Of a DNA stretch of 64,000 bases, positions 35,876-44,797 are shown one piece after another. The stretch lies in assembly GCA_018821925.1 (NCBI GenBank), contig JAHJLF010000072.1:34470-98469 (forward strand), given 5' to 3'. The DNA is from Candidatus Edwardsbacteria bacterium. Its GTDB lineage: Bacteria; Edwardsbacteria; AC1; EtOH8. Position 1 is the stretch's first letter. The number at the start of each line of letters is the position of its first letter. A program made the position numbers and the translations under genes. The notes below the pieces were generated by a model. The model was given only the letters and a program-made list of their open reading frames with translations. It did not search any database and was not told the DNA's origin.

Positions 35876-36295
35876 ATGGGCTCCCGAAGAAAATCAAGAG
35901 AGCTGGCGCTGCAGGCCCTGTACCAGATAGACCTGGCCGGGGATCAGCCGGAAAAGGCGCTGTATGACCTTAAGCACCGGAACCCAGATGACCCTGAAAT
36001 GGTCGAGTTTTCAGGGGTTCTGGTCAATGCCGTGGTCACCAATCTGGATAGCATCGACCAGGCCATCATGAAGGCCGCCCAGAACTGGACCATAAACCGG
36101 ATGGCCCTGATAGACCGGAACATCATCCGCTTGGGGGTGGCCCAGCTGCAGTATCTCGATGAGCAGGTGCCTCCCAAGGTGGCCATCGACGAATCCATCG
36201 AGCTGGCCAAAAAATTCGGGGACGAGGAATCCGGTCGCTTCATCAACGGGGTGCTGGATAAGATTTTCAAGGATATGAAAAAAAAGGAAAAGTAA
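35876..36295 (+). CDS. nusB: Transcription antitermination factor NusB
   Basis: A 139-residue all-helical protein of the usual size. [20 protein letters not shown] at the start, [18 protein letters not shown] in the middle and [25 protein letters not shown] at the end are typical. NusB with NusE binds boxA RNA in rRNA leaders. The ribH-nusB linkage is widespread in bacteria. It lies seven bases after ribH and one base before the phosphoesterase gene. Confidence 0.96.
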   Translation: MGSRRKSRELALQALYQIDLAGDQPEKALYDLKHRNPDDPEMVEFSGVLVNAVVTNLDSIDQAIMKAAQNWTINRMALIDRNIIRLGVAQLQYLDEQVPPKVAIDESIELAKKFGDEESGRFINGVLDKIFKDMKKKEK

Positions 36296-36296
36296 G

Positions 36297-37037
36297 ATGC
36301 GATGCGCCTTAATATCCGATATACATGGCAATCATGAAGCCCTGACCGCGGTACTGGCCGATATTAAACAAAAAGGCATCAAGGACCTTTTTTGTCTGGG
36401 CGACACCGTAGGTTATGGAGCCGATCCGGCCAGATGCCTGGCGGAGATAGGCGGACTTACCGACCAGATCATTGCCGGCAATCACGATCATGGGGCGGTG
36501 GGACTGCTGGATCTTTCCAGCTTCAATTTTAATGCCCGCAAAGCGGCGGAATGGACGGGGAAAAAACTAACGGCAGGGGAAAGAGACCTCCTCAAAAAGC
36601 TTCCCCTGCACCTAAAGGGTAGCATCCATGAAAACGAAATATTGATAGTTCATTCCACTCCCAATAAGCCGGATGACTGGCATTATATCCTGTCGCTGGA
36701 TGAGGCCGAGTATCAGTTCGAAAAATTTACCGAAAGACTTTGTTTTGTCGGCCATTCCCACCAGCCCATATTCTGGGAATGCGATGCCCATGGCAAGTGC
36801 AGCATCGCCGGTAAGGAGTACGTTCATCTGGAAAAAGATAGGAGATACATAATCAACACGGGCAGCGTGGGACAGCCCAGGGACGGCGACCCCAGGGCCA
36901 CCTATGCCATCTACGACGGGGAAAGAATGGAAGTGGCGATACGGCGGGTGGAGTATGATATCAAATCCGCCCAGGAAAAGATAATCCGGGCCGGCCTGCC
37001 GGTCCGCCTGGCCGAACGCCTGTCAACCGGGATCTAA
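36297..37037 (+). CDS. Metallophosphoesterase, YfcE/diadenosine-tetraphosphatase-like
   Basis: A 246-residue calcineurin-like phosphoesterase. The metal motifs are SDIHGNHEAL (D8, H10), CLGDTVGYGADP, IAGNHDHGAVG and FVGHSHQPIFWE, ending with NTGSVGQPRDGDP. Members hydrolyse phosphodiesters or diadenosine polyphosphates in the cytosol; substrate specificity cannot be read from sequence. AAAGGAAAAGTAAG precedes the ATG. It is the last gene of the riboflavin-nusB run, which may read through into the glycosyltransferase. Confidence 0.85.
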   Translation: MRCALISDIHGNHEALTAVLADIKQKGIKDLFCLGDTVGYGADPARCLAEIGGLTDQIIAGNHDHGAVGLLDLSSFNFNARKAAEWTGKKLTAGERDLLKKLPLHLKGSIHENEILIVHSTPNKPDDWHYILSLDEAEYQFEKFTERLCFVGHSHQPIFWECDAHGKCSIAGKEYVHLEKDRRYIINTGSVGQPRDGDPRATYAIYDGERMEVAIRRVEYDIKSAQEKIIRAGLPVRLAERLSTGI

Positions 37038-37054
37038 CGGGGGATATCACAGCC

Positions 37055-38083
37055 ATGCCAACCGCAATAGCCATAATCATACCGCACCACAACGGCCAAC
37101 AGATGCTGGCCGACTGCCTGTGGTCCCTGGTCAAGACCGAGTATGATAATTTTCGGATCTACCTGGTGGACAACGCTTCGTCGGACGGAAGCCCCCAATG
37201 GGCCAAGCAGAACTATCCACAGATAGAATTGATTTCCTCCCAACAGAACCTGGGATATGCCGGAGGCTGTAACCTGGGCATTCGTTCCACGACCGAGGAA
37301 TATGTCGTTCTGTTAAACAACGATACCGAGGTCAAACCGGACTGGCTGAGCAAGCTGGCCTCCGAACTGGATAGGGACGATACGGTGGCTGCGGCCCAGC
37401 CCAAGATACTATGGCTTAAGGATCGTAGCCTGTTCGATTATTCCGGCGGGGCCGGAGGCATGATGGATATCTTCGGCTTTCCCTACTGCCTGGGCCGTCT
37501 GTTCGATGCCAAGGAAAAGGACCTGGGACAATACGATGGCGGGGTAAAGGATATCTTCTGGGCCTCGGGCTCGGCCTCGATATACCGCCGGAGCGTGTTG
37601 GATAAGGTCGGCCTGCTGGACCAGGATTTTTTCATGCATATGGAGGAGATAGACCTGGCTTGGCGGATGCACCTGGCCGGGCATCGGGTGATAGCCGTCC
37701 CCGAATCGGTGATCTATCACTTATCCGGCGGATCCCTGCCTGCCGGCAATTTCCGCAAGATGTACCTTAATCACCGCAACAGCCTGCTGATGCTGTGGAA
37801 GAATTATTCGCCGGTCAGCCTGATGTGGATCTGGCCCCTGCGGCTTTCCCTGGAGATGACGGCTTTTATGAAGGCTCTCTTCTCCGGGAATCTGGAGTGG
37901 GTCCGGGCCATTGTTCAGGCGGGTTTATGGATGGCGGAAAACCCCCGGCTGGTCTGGAAAAAACACCGGGAGACCCAGAAGCTAAGAGCCGCCAGCGACA
38001 GCATGATCAGGGCTAAAATGTACCAGGGCAGCATCGCTGTCAAGTATTTTCTTCAGGGTAAACGCACTGCCAACGAGTTATAA
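37055..38083 (+). CDS. Glycosyltransferase family 2 (rhamnosyltransferase-like)
   Basis: A 342-residue GT-A enzyme. It has IIIPHHNGQQMLADCL at the start, YLVDNASSDGSPQW, NLGYAGGCNLGIR, and the metal-binding LLNNDTEV; the HMEEIDLAWRMHLAGHRV motif near residue 195 is typical of rhamnosyltransferase-type GT2s. A hydrophobic stretch near 250-285 suggests membrane association. It probably adds a sugar to a cell-surface glycan. It is followed by a flippase-like membrane protein after six bases. Confidence 0.88.
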   Translation: MPTAIAIIIPHHNGQQMLADCLWSLVKTEYDNFRIYLVDNASSDGSPQWAKQNYPQIELISSQQNLGYAGGCNLGIRSTTEEYVVLLNNDTEVKPDWLSKLASELDRDDTVAAAQPKILWLKDRSLFDYSGGAGGMMDIFGFPYCLGRLFDAKEKDLGQYDGGVKDIFWASGSASIYRRSVLDKVGLLDQDFFMHMEEIDLAWRMHLAGHRVIAVPESVIYHLSGGSLPAGNFRKMYLNHRNSLLMLWKNYSPVSLMWIWPLRLSLEMTAFMKALFSGNLEWVRAIVQAGLWMAENPRLVWKKHRETQKLRAASDSMIRAKMYQGSIAVKYFLQGKRTANEL

Positions 38084-38089
38084 TAAGAA

Positions 38090-39079
38090 ATGAGAGAAAA
38101 GATAAAGAAGACCTCACTGCTGATTCTGAGGATATTGGTCAGCCTGGGCTTGATCAGTTGGATCATGCTGAAAGTTGATAAGCAACAATTGCTGGAATCA
38201 TTCCGGTCCCTGAACATCTGGCTGTTGCTGTCATCGCTGGCCGCCTATTTCGTGGTCAATGCCATCTGCGCCTGGCGTTGGCAGTTTTTGCTGGCGGCCC
38301 GGGGGATAAAAAGCGGATACTGGAAACTTCTGCGATACTTTTTGAACGGCCTGTTCTTCGGCAACTTTCTGCCCACCACTGTGGGGGGCGACCTGGCCCG
38401 GGCCTACCTGGTGGCCGACGACTGCAAGAGCAAGTCCGAGGCGTTAGCCTCGGTGCTGGTGGACCGTTTCATCGGTCTTTTTGGGGTGATCATCACCGGC
38501 ATCGTGGGGCTGATCCTGGTGGCCAAGGGGGGACAGGAAATCAGCCTGCTCAATGGCATGTTGATCGGCATCGCGGCGGCGCTGTTATTCGTGGTTTTAT
38601 TTTTGAACAAATCATTGGTGAAAAAATTCCGCTGGCTTTTCAAACTTCCCCTGATGGAAAAAGTAGAGCACCAACTGATAGATTTTTATCATGCCATCTA
38701 TGCCTACCGCACCCATAAGCGGGAGGTGTTTCTGGCCCTCTTTCTGTCCCTGATGGTTCAGGTCTTTGTGGTGATAACCGCCTACCTGATAGCCCTGTCG
38801 CTGGGAATAGGGATATCCGTAATACCTTTCTTTCTGTATATGCCGGTGATCGCCGCGGTCAGCATGATCCCCCTGTCCATCAACGGCTGGGGGCTCCAGG
38901 AAGGGGCTTTCATTGTGTTCTTCGGCCGGGCGGGAATAGCCCAACCCCTGGCCCTGTCGCTGGGATTTTTATATCACTTGGTGGCCGTCGGCATCTCCCT
39001 GCTGGGCGGCCTGCTGTGGCTGATGTTCGGGGGGCGTAAACCGGCCAATAACAATAAAGACAGTTCAAAGTGCGGATAG
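38090..39079 (+). CDS. Flippase-like membrane protein (LPG synthase TM / YbhN family)
   Basis: A 329-residue protein with about eight membrane helices. It has the family's conserved FFGNFLPTTVGGDLARAYLVADD stretch around residues 88-110 and a late MIPLSINGWGLQEGAFIVFF segment. Members resemble the membrane part of lysyl-phosphatidylglycerol synthase and are often linked to glycosyltransferases. Here it follows a GT2 gene, consistent with glycolipid transport. Its end overlaps the fmt start by ten bases. Confidence 0.85.
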   Translation: MREKIKKTSLLILRILVSLGLISWIMLKVDKQQLLESFRSLNIWLLLSSLAAYFVVNAICAWRWQFLLAARGIKSGYWKLLRYFLNGLFFGNFLPTTVGGDLARAYLVADDCKSKSEALASVLVDRFIGLFGVIITGIVGLILVAKGGQEISLLNGMLIGIAAALLFVVLFLNKSLVKKFRWLFKLPLMEKVEHQLIDFYHAIYAYRTHKREVFLALFLSLMVQVFVVITAYLIALSLGIGISVIPFFLYMPVIAAVSMIPLSINGWGLQEGAFIVFFGRAGIAQPLALSLGFLYHLVAVGISLLGGLLWLMFGGRKPANNNKDSSKCG

Positions 39080-40014
39080 TATTCATGGGTACTCCGGGAT
39101 TTGCCGTGCCGACCCTGGAGGCCATTAATCAAAAAGGACACGATATCCTGGCGGTCTTTACCCAGCCGGACCGGCCGTCGGGCCGGGGCCGCAGCATTGC
39201 CTTTTCCCCGGTCAAGCAGAAGGCCATGGAGCTTGGCATATCGATTCAACAGCCAGATACTCTGAAACAGAATCAAACAATTCAAGCTGTTTCAAACCTT
39301 GAACCTGAAATAGTAGTGGTAGTGGCTTATGGACTCAAACTCCCCAACGATATCCTGGACATCCCGAAATACGGCGCGGTTAACCTGCACCCTTCGCTGC
39401 TTCCCAAATACCGCGGAGCGGCACCCATCAATCATGCCTTGCTCAACGGAGAGAAGACGACCGGGATCACCAGTGTTTTGATGAACAGCAGAATGGATGC
39501 CGGGGACATCATCCTGCAGGAGGAAGTGCCGATCACTGACGAAGAAAACGCCGGGGAACTGGAAGGGCGGTTGGCAAAGCTGGGGGCCGATCTTATTATC
39601 CGAAGTTTAGATGTTTTGAAGGCGGGAGATTCTGAATTCAAGAAGCAGGATGAGTCCATGGTTACTTTGGCATCGAAACTTTCTTCTCAAGACGGACATA
39701 TCACCTGGAGCAGGTCGACCGACGAAGTCCAAAACCAGATCCGGGGGCTGACCCCCAAGCCTGGGGCTTTTGCCATGTTCAAAGGGAAAAGGCTGGAGAT
39801 CCTGAATATACTGATGAATTACGAATTACAAATTAAAAATCATGAATATTTGCCGGGACAGGTGGTAGCGGTGGATAAAGATAAAGGACCGGTGATCAAA
39901 ACCCTGGACGGGGTGGTCATCTTGACAGAAGTAAAACCGCAGGGGAAAAAGGCAATGGGCGGCGACGAATTCCTGCGAGGCTATAAGCCGGCAGTGGGGG
40001 ACAAGTTATTATGA
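39070..40014 (+). CDS. fmt: Methionyl-tRNA formyltransferase
   Basis: A 314-residue enzyme beginning at a GTG. It has VFMGTPGFAVPTLEAI at the start, the catalytic NLHPSLLPKYRGAAPI motif and TGITSVLMNSRMDAGDIILQ, then a C-terminal tRNA-binding domain (about 205-314). It formylates initiator Met-tRNA. Unusually, a 7-base-phased stretch (39817-39851) inserts Asn/Tyr/Glu/Leu/Lys-rich residues (MNYELQIKNHEY) in the C-terminal domain. The gene is followed by DUF116 and rsmB, a common order in other phyla; no def gene is adjacent. Confidence 0.96.
   Translation: MRIVFMGTPGFAVPTLEAINQKGHDILAVFTQPDRPSGRGRSIAFSPVKQKAMELGISIQQPDTLKQNQTIQAVSNLEPEIVVVVAYGLKLPNDILDIPKYGAVNLHPSLLPKYRGAAPINHALLNGEKTTGITSVLMNSRMDAGDIILQEEVPITDEENAGELEGRLAKLGADLIIRSLDVLKAGDSEFKKQDESMVTLASKLSSQDGHITWSRSTDEVQNQIRGLTPKPGAFAMFKGKRLEILNILMNYELQIKNHEYLPGQVVAVDKDKGPVIKTLDGVVILTEVKPQGKKAMGGDEFLRGYKPAVGDKLL
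39817..39851. repeat. 7-base-phased repeat inside fmt
   Basis: AATTACG, AATTACA, AATTAAA, AATCATG, AATATTT follow each other in phase. They encode a short polar insert in the C-terminal domain of Fmt and recall the AATTCAG run in ftsY. Confidence 0.7.
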
Positions 40015-40766
40015 ATGGCGGCAAGAGATTGTTTTTGGCCCTGTCCTTCGTCAGTCTAGCCATCCTGGGCACTGGAGTGATACTGCTTTTCTGGCTAGTG
40101 ATGCCGCGCCTACAGATGCTGGCGGAATGGCTGTTCTATGCGGCCGGGGCCGCAGTATCATTATTCCTGCTGGTGGTAAGCGGCGGACTATTGCTTCTTT
40201 TCCTGTCGGCCATAACCGAAAAGGATTTTCTGTTCCCCCATGGCAAAAAACAGGTGACGGTAAAGATCCTCTACCCCATAAACCTTTTCCTGGGGTTTCT
40301 GCTGGGCATCGGCCGGGAGAGGGTGGGAGAATCTTTCGTGGAATTCAACAATGCCCTGGTCCGGGCCACCAGAAAGCGGATCGATTCCACCCGGATAATG
40401 ATATTGCTGCCGCACTGCCTGCAGCTGAGCGACTGTCAATATAGGGTGACATCGGATGTCGGGAACTGCCAAAGATGCGGAAAATGCGCCATCTCCGAAC
40501 TGGCCGGGTTTTCCGAAAAAATAAAGGCCAGGATCGCAGTGGCCACCGGAGGGACCCTGGCCCGGCGGCTGATTGTGGAGATCAAGCCTACCCTGATCCT
40601 GGCGGTGGCCTGCGAGCGGGACCTGGTCTCGGGAATTCTGGATGCCTACCCCATCCCCGTTTATGGCATTTTGAACCAACGTCCCCACGGCCCCTGCAAC
40701 AACACCACGGTGGATCTGGAGAAGGTTAGGGCTGGCTTTGTTTCCCTGCTGGGAAAGGAAATTTAA
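40011..40766 (+). CDS. DUF116 family membrane protein
   Basis: A 251-residue protein with two N-terminal membrane helices (about 10-32 and 40-65) and a cysteine-rich C-terminal domain: LPHCLQLSDCQYRV, then NCQRCGKCAI, VACERDL and GPCNN. The spacing suggests a metal or iron-sulphur site. DUF116 function is unknown, but the family repeatedly lies between fmt and rsmB, as here. Its start overlaps the fmt stop (ATGA) and rsmB follows with no gap. Confidence 0.88.
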   Translation: MNGGKRLFLALSFVSLAILGTGVILLFWLVMPRLQMLAEWLFYAAGAAVSLFLLVVSGGLLLLFLSAITEKDFLFPHGKKQVTVKILYPINLFLGFLLGIGRERVGESFVEFNNALVRATRKRIDSTRIMILLPHCLQLSDCQYRVTSDVGNCQRCGKCAISELAGFSEKIKARIAVATGGTLARRLIVEIKPTLILAVACERDLVSGILDAYPIPVYGILNQRPHGPCNNTTVDLEKVRAGFVSLLGKEI

Positions 40767-42095
40767 GTGACGGCCAGGGAGACAGCGCTTAAAATCCTGT
40801 CGGATGTAGAAAAGAACACCGAATTCAGCGACAGCGTATTAAGAAGATATTTCAACCAGGCAGAGCTTTCCCGGGTCGACCAAAACCTGGCCCGGGAATT
40901 GGTCTCCGGGGTGCTTAGGCAAAGGGCCAAACTGGACTGGCTGCTGGATGGGTCCCTTAAAAGGGGCCTTAAATCACTGAATACATTGGAAGCCAATATA
41001 TTACGGTTGGGGCTGTATCAGGTTGCATTTTTGGATAAAATCCCGGCGTTTGCAGCGGTAAATGAAAGCGTTGAACTGGTTAAACGCTTTGGCCGGAAAG
41101 AGATAATTGGCTTGACAAACGCCGTCCTGCGGGATATAATTAGGAACAAAAAGTATCTAAAAAAACCCGATACCGGGGATAAAGTTAAAGATGCCGGCAT
41201 TGAGTATTCCCATCCGGAATGGCTGATCGAAAGATGGGCCAAACAATTGGGCTGGGATGATACTTTAAAAATATTGGAATTCAACAATTCTCCGGCCCCG
41301 GTGATCATAAGGGCCAACCGGCTGAAGCCCTCGGCCGAAATTTTATTTGAACAACTTGAGGCCGGCGGGTTTGAACCGAAGTTCTCAGAAATTCTTCCCC
41401 AGGCCATAGAGATAAATAACCCTTCCGGACTGGTTGATAATGAGTTGTTTGTCCGGGGGCATTTCTATTTTCAGGATTCCAGCGCCCAGGCGGCGGGAAT
41501 GCTTTTTGGGGCCAAAGCCGGCGACAGTATTTTAGATCTCTGCGCCGCTCCGGGGGGCAAGGCCGGACTGGCTATAGAGCAGGCCGGCGGCCGGGCGGAT
41601 ATGTTCGCCCTTGACCGGAGCCTCCGGAAGTTGCCCAGGGTCAGAGAAAATTTTATTCGTCTGGGCTTGGATTCATGGTATTTGATCAACGGCGATGCCG
41701 TTGATATAAAATTCAAAACCCCTTTCGATCTGGTCCTGGCCGATGTGCCCTGCACCGGGCTGGGCGTCATCCGGCGGCGGTTGGACCTGCGCTGGCGGAT
41801 CAGGGAGGCCGATATCCAGCGGATGGCCGGGCTGCAGAGCCGGATCCTGGAAAATGCCGCGGGGCTGGTCAAGCCTGGCGGAGCGCTGGTATACAGCACC
41901 TGCACCCTGACCCCGGAGGAGAACCAGGATCAGATAATGGGATTTTTAAACCGTCATCCTGAGTTTTTCCTGGACCCGGCCGAAAAATATCTTCCGGCAA
42001 TGCTGGTCCAAAATAAATTTATGGCCACCTGGCCGCAGATCCATCAAATGGACGGGGCTTTTGCCGTTCGCTTAATAAAAAATAAAAATATATAA
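40767..42095 (+). CDS. rsmB: 16S rRNA m5C967 methyltransferase RsmB
   Basis: A 442-residue protein beginning at a GTG immediately after the DUF116 stop codon. A NusB-like helical domain (1-140) precedes the SAM methyltransferase core: LDLCAAPGGKAGLAIEQAGG binds the cofactor, LADVPCTGLGVIRRRLDLRW and VYSTCTLTPEENQ carry the two cysteines of the m5C mechanism. It methylates cytosine 967 of 16S rRNA in E. coli numbering. Confidence 0.95.
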   Translation: MTARETALKILSDVEKNTEFSDSVLRRYFNQAELSRVDQNLARELVSGVLRQRAKLDWLLDGSLKRGLKSLNTLEANILRLGLYQVAFLDKIPAFAAVNESVELVKRFGRKEIIGLTNAVLRDIIRNKKYLKKPDTGDKVKDAGIEYSHPEWLIERWAKQLGWDDTLKILEFNNSPAPVIIRANRLKPSAEILFEQLEAGGFEPKFSEILPQAIEINNPSGLVDNELFVRGHFYFQDSSAQAAGMLFGAKAGDSILDLCAAPGGKAGLAIEQAGGRADMFALDRSLRKLPRVRENFIRLGLDSWYLINGDAVDIKFKTPFDLVLADVPCTGLGVIRRRLDLRWRIREADIQRMAGLQSRILENAAGLVKPGGALVYSTCTLTPEENQDQIMGFLNRHPEFFLDPAEKYLPAMLVQNKFMATWPQIHQMDGAFAVRLIKNKNI

Positions 42096-42115
42096 AATCA
42101 ATCCAGGAGAAAGTT

Positions 42116-42850
42116 ATGCCGATATATGAGCAGACCAGCAACAAGAAGAACGTATGGGTAGCGATCCTATCAGGGGCCCTATCCGGCCTGATCACCACCA
42201 TTTTATTCTGGGCCTTTATCCAGCCGATACTGGAGATGTCCGAAGTGCCGGACGTCACCGGCAAGAAGGTCGAGATCGCCAAATCGCTGTTGGAGGGCCG
42301 TGGGTTCCGGGTGTACGAGGAGACGACCATCAGCGATCCCTCCGTGCCGGACGGGACGGTCAGCAAGCAGGATCCGCCGCCGGGCAGCAAGGTCCGAAAA
42401 GGGTGGACAGTCAAGGTGTGGCCCAACAGCGCCGGAGCCGAGGTGCCCAATATGAAGGGCCTTCCGATGGCCCAGGCCACGGTGGTGCTGCAGCAGGCCG
42501 GGCTTAAGCTGGGACAGGTGATGATGCAGCCCTCCGACTCGGTGGAGAAGGACGGGGTGATATCCAGCAATCCGGTGTTCGGCCTGAAGGTATCCAAGGA
42601 CAGCGCGGTGGACCTGGTGGTCAGCGCCGGGGCCGGAGAGGTGGCGGTGCCTTCGGTGCGCGGCTGGGGCCGGTCCAGGGCCCAGGCAATGGTCAAGCAG
42701 GCCGGGCTGAACGTGGGCGGCGTCCGGTATGTCTATGACGAAGAACAGGATCCGGGCCTGGTGATAAGGCAGGATCCTTCGCCGGGATCCAAGGTTGCCA
42801 AGGGATCCAATGTCAACCTCTGGATAAGCACCGACGTCGAACCGGACTAA
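42116..42850 (+). CDS. Membrane-anchored PASTA-repeat protein
   Basis: A 244-residue protein with one N-terminal membrane helix (about 17-38) and three PASTA domains (VPDVTGKKVEIAKSLLEGRG, VPNMKGLPMAQATVVLQQAG, VPSVRGWGRSRAQAMVKQAG). PASTA domains bind peptidoglycan fragments or beta-lactams in kinases and PBPs. Here no kinase or transpeptidase domain is attached. TCCAGGAGAAAG precedes the ATG. A second PASTA protein follows three bases later. Confidence 0.9.
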   Translation: MPIYEQTSNKKNVWVAILSGALSGLITTILFWAFIQPILEMSEVPDVTGKKVEIAKSLLEGRGFRVYEETTISDPSVPDGTVSKQDPPPGSKVRKGWTVKVWPNSAGAEVPNMKGLPMAQATVVLQQAGLKLGQVMMQPSDSVEKDGVISSNPVFGLKVSKDSAVDLVVSAGAGEVAVPSVRGWGRSRAQAMVKQAGLNVGGVRYVYDEEQDPGLVIRQDPSPGSKVAKGSNVNLWISTDVEPD

Positions 42851-42853
42851 TAA

Positions 42854-43591
42854 ATGGCCAATTATTTTAAAAAACTTCCCCGGCTGTGGCGCAATGTTAT
42901 CTGGGTGCTGCTGGTCTTTCTGGCTGGATTTCTGCTGGCTAACTTCGTGCTGATGCCGCTGATCGTCCGCCAGGGTTCGGTGGTCGAGGTGCCCGATATC
43001 CGCGGTATGAATATTAAACAAGCTCAGGAGACATTACAGGCCCGGGAGCTGGAATTAGTGAATGCCGGCTGGCGCTATGATGCCGGTCTGCCCGACAGTT
43101 CCATCATCTCCCAGGATCCCGAGCCCAGGATGATGGTCAAGAAAAGGCGCAAGGTGCGGGTGATCATCAACCGGGGGGAGGAGAAGGTCTCGGTGCCTTA
43201 TCTGGCCGGACTCTCCTCTGTGCGGGCCATCAACCTGATCGACCGGCTGGGGCTGTCGGTGACCGAGGTGGACAGCATCTCCAGCGATTCCATTGCCATG
43301 GATTGCGTGGTGTCCTCCACCCCGGCGGCCGGGACCCTGCTGGCCAAGAGGAGCGCCATCAAGCTCACCTTAAGCAAGGGCTCTACCGGCAAGATGCTGA
43401 TGCCCGATCTGGTGGGCCGCAAGCTGGCCGAGGTGCAGGGCCAGCTGGTGGGACAGGGCCTGGTGATAGGCCAGATCAAATACATCTCCGGCCAGGCTTT
43501 GGAGCCGGGGACCATCATGTTGCAGGCTCCCCAGCCCGGGTTCGTGATCAAGCAGGGCGACACCATCAATATTGCGGTCAGCACACAGTAG
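42854..43591 (+). CDS. Membrane-anchored PASTA-repeat protein
   Basis: A 245-residue protein with one membrane helix (about 13-36) and three PASTA domains (VPDIRGMNIKQAQETLQARE, VPYLAGLSSVRAINLIDRLG, MPDLVGRKLAEVQGQLVGQG). The topology matches its upstream neighbour: short cytosolic N-terminus and periplasmic repeats. Both lie between rsmB and rpe; in several phyla a PASTA kinase (PrkC/Stk) occupies this spot, so these could be relics or kinase-free sensors. Confidence 0.9.
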   Translation: MANYFKKLPRLWRNVIWVLLVFLAGFLLANFVLMPLIVRQGSVVEVPDIRGMNIKQAQETLQARELELVNAGWRYDAGLPDSSIISQDPEPRMMVKKRRKVRVIINRGEEKVSVPYLAGLSSVRAINLIDRLGLSVTEVDSISSDSIAMDCVVSSTPAAGTLLAKRSAIKLTLSKGSTGKMLMPDLVGRKLAEVQGQLVGQGLVIGQIKYISGQALEPGTIMLQAPQPGFVIKQGDTINIAVSTQ

Positions 43592-43594
43592 GGA

Positions 43595-44251
43595 ATGACA
43601 GATATGATTAAGATCGCAGCGTCACTGTTGTCGGCGGACTTCGCGGATCTGAAAAGCGAGATCAGATCAATAGAACAAGGCGGGGCCGACTGGCTGCACC
43701 TGGATGTGATGGATGGGCACTTCGTGCCCAATATCACTTTCGGGCCGCTGCTGGTGGAGGCGGTCAAGCGGATATCCAAACTGCCGCTGGATGTCCACCT
43801 GATGATCTCCGACCCAATGAAATATGCCCCGGCGTTTGCCAAGGCCGGAGCCGACTGGCTGACCATTCATTCGGAGACCATGCCCGATCTTAAACCGGCC
43901 CTGGAGCAGATAAGAAAACTGGGGGCCAAGGCAGGGGTTTCTTTAAATCCCGATACGCCTTTGGCGCAGATATCATCAGTTATCCCGGAAGTGGATCTGA
44001 TATTAGTAATGAGTGTGAATCCGGGATTCGGCGGGCAGTCCTTTATGCCGGAGGTGCTGGACAAGGTTCGGCAGTTGTCGGTCCTAAAAAAGCAGGGAAA
44101 GACCAAAGCAATAATATCCATCGACGGCGGGATCAATCCCGAGACCTCGCATCAGGCCAGGGAGGCCGGAGCCGAAGTCTTAGTGGCCGGAGCGGCCATT
44201 TTTAAGCACCAGGACCGGGCGTCGCAGATTAAAGCCATCAGGGGGATATAA
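43595..44251 (+). CDS. rpe: Ribulose-phosphate 3-epimerase
   Basis: A 218-residue TIM-barrel enzyme of normal length. Motifs include IAASLLSADFADLKSEI, WLHLDVMDGHFVPNITFGP (catalytic Asp and metal His), VHLMISDP, VMSVNPGFGGQSFMPEVLDK and SIDGGINPETSHQAREAGAEV. It interconverts ribulose- and xylulose-5-phosphate in the pentose phosphate pathway. The start at 43595 could also be the ATG three codons later. Its stop overlaps the next start by one base. Confidence 0.96.
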   Translation: MTDMIKIAASLLSADFADLKSEIRSIEQGGADWLHLDVMDGHFVPNITFGPLLVEAVKRISKLPLDVHLMISDPMKYAPAFAKAGADWLTIHSETMPDLKPALEQIRKLGAKAGVSLNPDTPLAQISSVIPEVDLILVMSVNPGFGGQSFMPEVLDKVRQLSVLKKQGKTKAIISIDGGINPETSHQAREAGAEVLVAGAAIFKHQDRASQIKAIRGI

Positions 44252-44757
44252 TGGATCCGAAAGCTTTCCGGCTGATCAGCTACGGGATGTACGTGGTCTC
44301 CAGTTTCAGGGAGGGAAAGCTGAACGGCCAGATAGCCAACACCGTCTTTCAGGTGACGGCCGAGCCTCCGCTGATGGCGGTCAGCCTCAACTGCCAGAAC
44401 CTGACCAACGAGTTTATCAAGAGTTCGAAAAAATTCTCGATCGCGGTGCTCTCCCAGGAGACGCCGCTCACCACCATCGGCACCTTCGGCTTCAAGTGCG
44501 GACGCCAGGTGGACAAGTTCAGCGGGGTCAACTACCAGCTCTGCTCCAGCGGCAACCCCAAGATACTGGATTACAGCCTGGCCCATTTCGACCTGGAGGT
44601 TGTTCAATCGATAGAATTGGGTAGCCACACCCTGTTCATCGGAAAGGTGGTGGAATCGGAGATCCTGGCCGAGGGCCAGCCCATGACCTACGATTACTAT
44701 CATCGGATAAAAGGCGGAAAGACCCAGAAGAACGCCCCGTCGTATATCGCAAAGTAA
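44251..44757 (+). CDS. Flavin reductase-like domain protein (flavoredoxin type)
   Basis: A 168-residue single-domain FMN-binding split-barrel protein. SYGMYVVSSFREGKLNGQIANTVFQVTAEPP and VSLNCQNLTNEFIKSSKKFSIAVLS are typical of the flavoredoxin/high-molecular-weight rubredoxin N-terminal family. Such proteins pass electrons from NAD(P)H to rubredoxin. With rubredoxin 40 bases on and a flavodiiron protein next, it likely supplies the electrons for oxygen or nitric oxide reduction. Confidence 0.88.
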   Translation: MDPKAFRLISYGMYVVSSFREGKLNGQIANTVFQVTAEPPLMAVSLNCQNLTNEFIKSSKKFSIAVLSQETPLTTIGTFGFKCGRQVDKFSGVNYQLCSSGNPKILDYSLAHFDLEVVQSIELGSHTLFIGKVVESEILAEGQPMTYDYYHRIKGGKTQKNAPSYIAK

Positions 44758-44777
44758 GGGCAATTCATGAATTGCCC
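44758..44777. repeat. Perfect 20-bp palindrome
   Basis: GGGCAATTCATGAATTGCCC starts at the flavin reductase stop and lies just before the rubredoxin ribosome site. It is fully self-complementary. It could be an operator, but the same type of palindrome occurs as a dispersed repeat in other environmental genomes, so a mobile repeat is equally possible. Confidence 0.85.
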
Positions 44778-44797
44778 CAACAGAGAGGAGAACCAAG

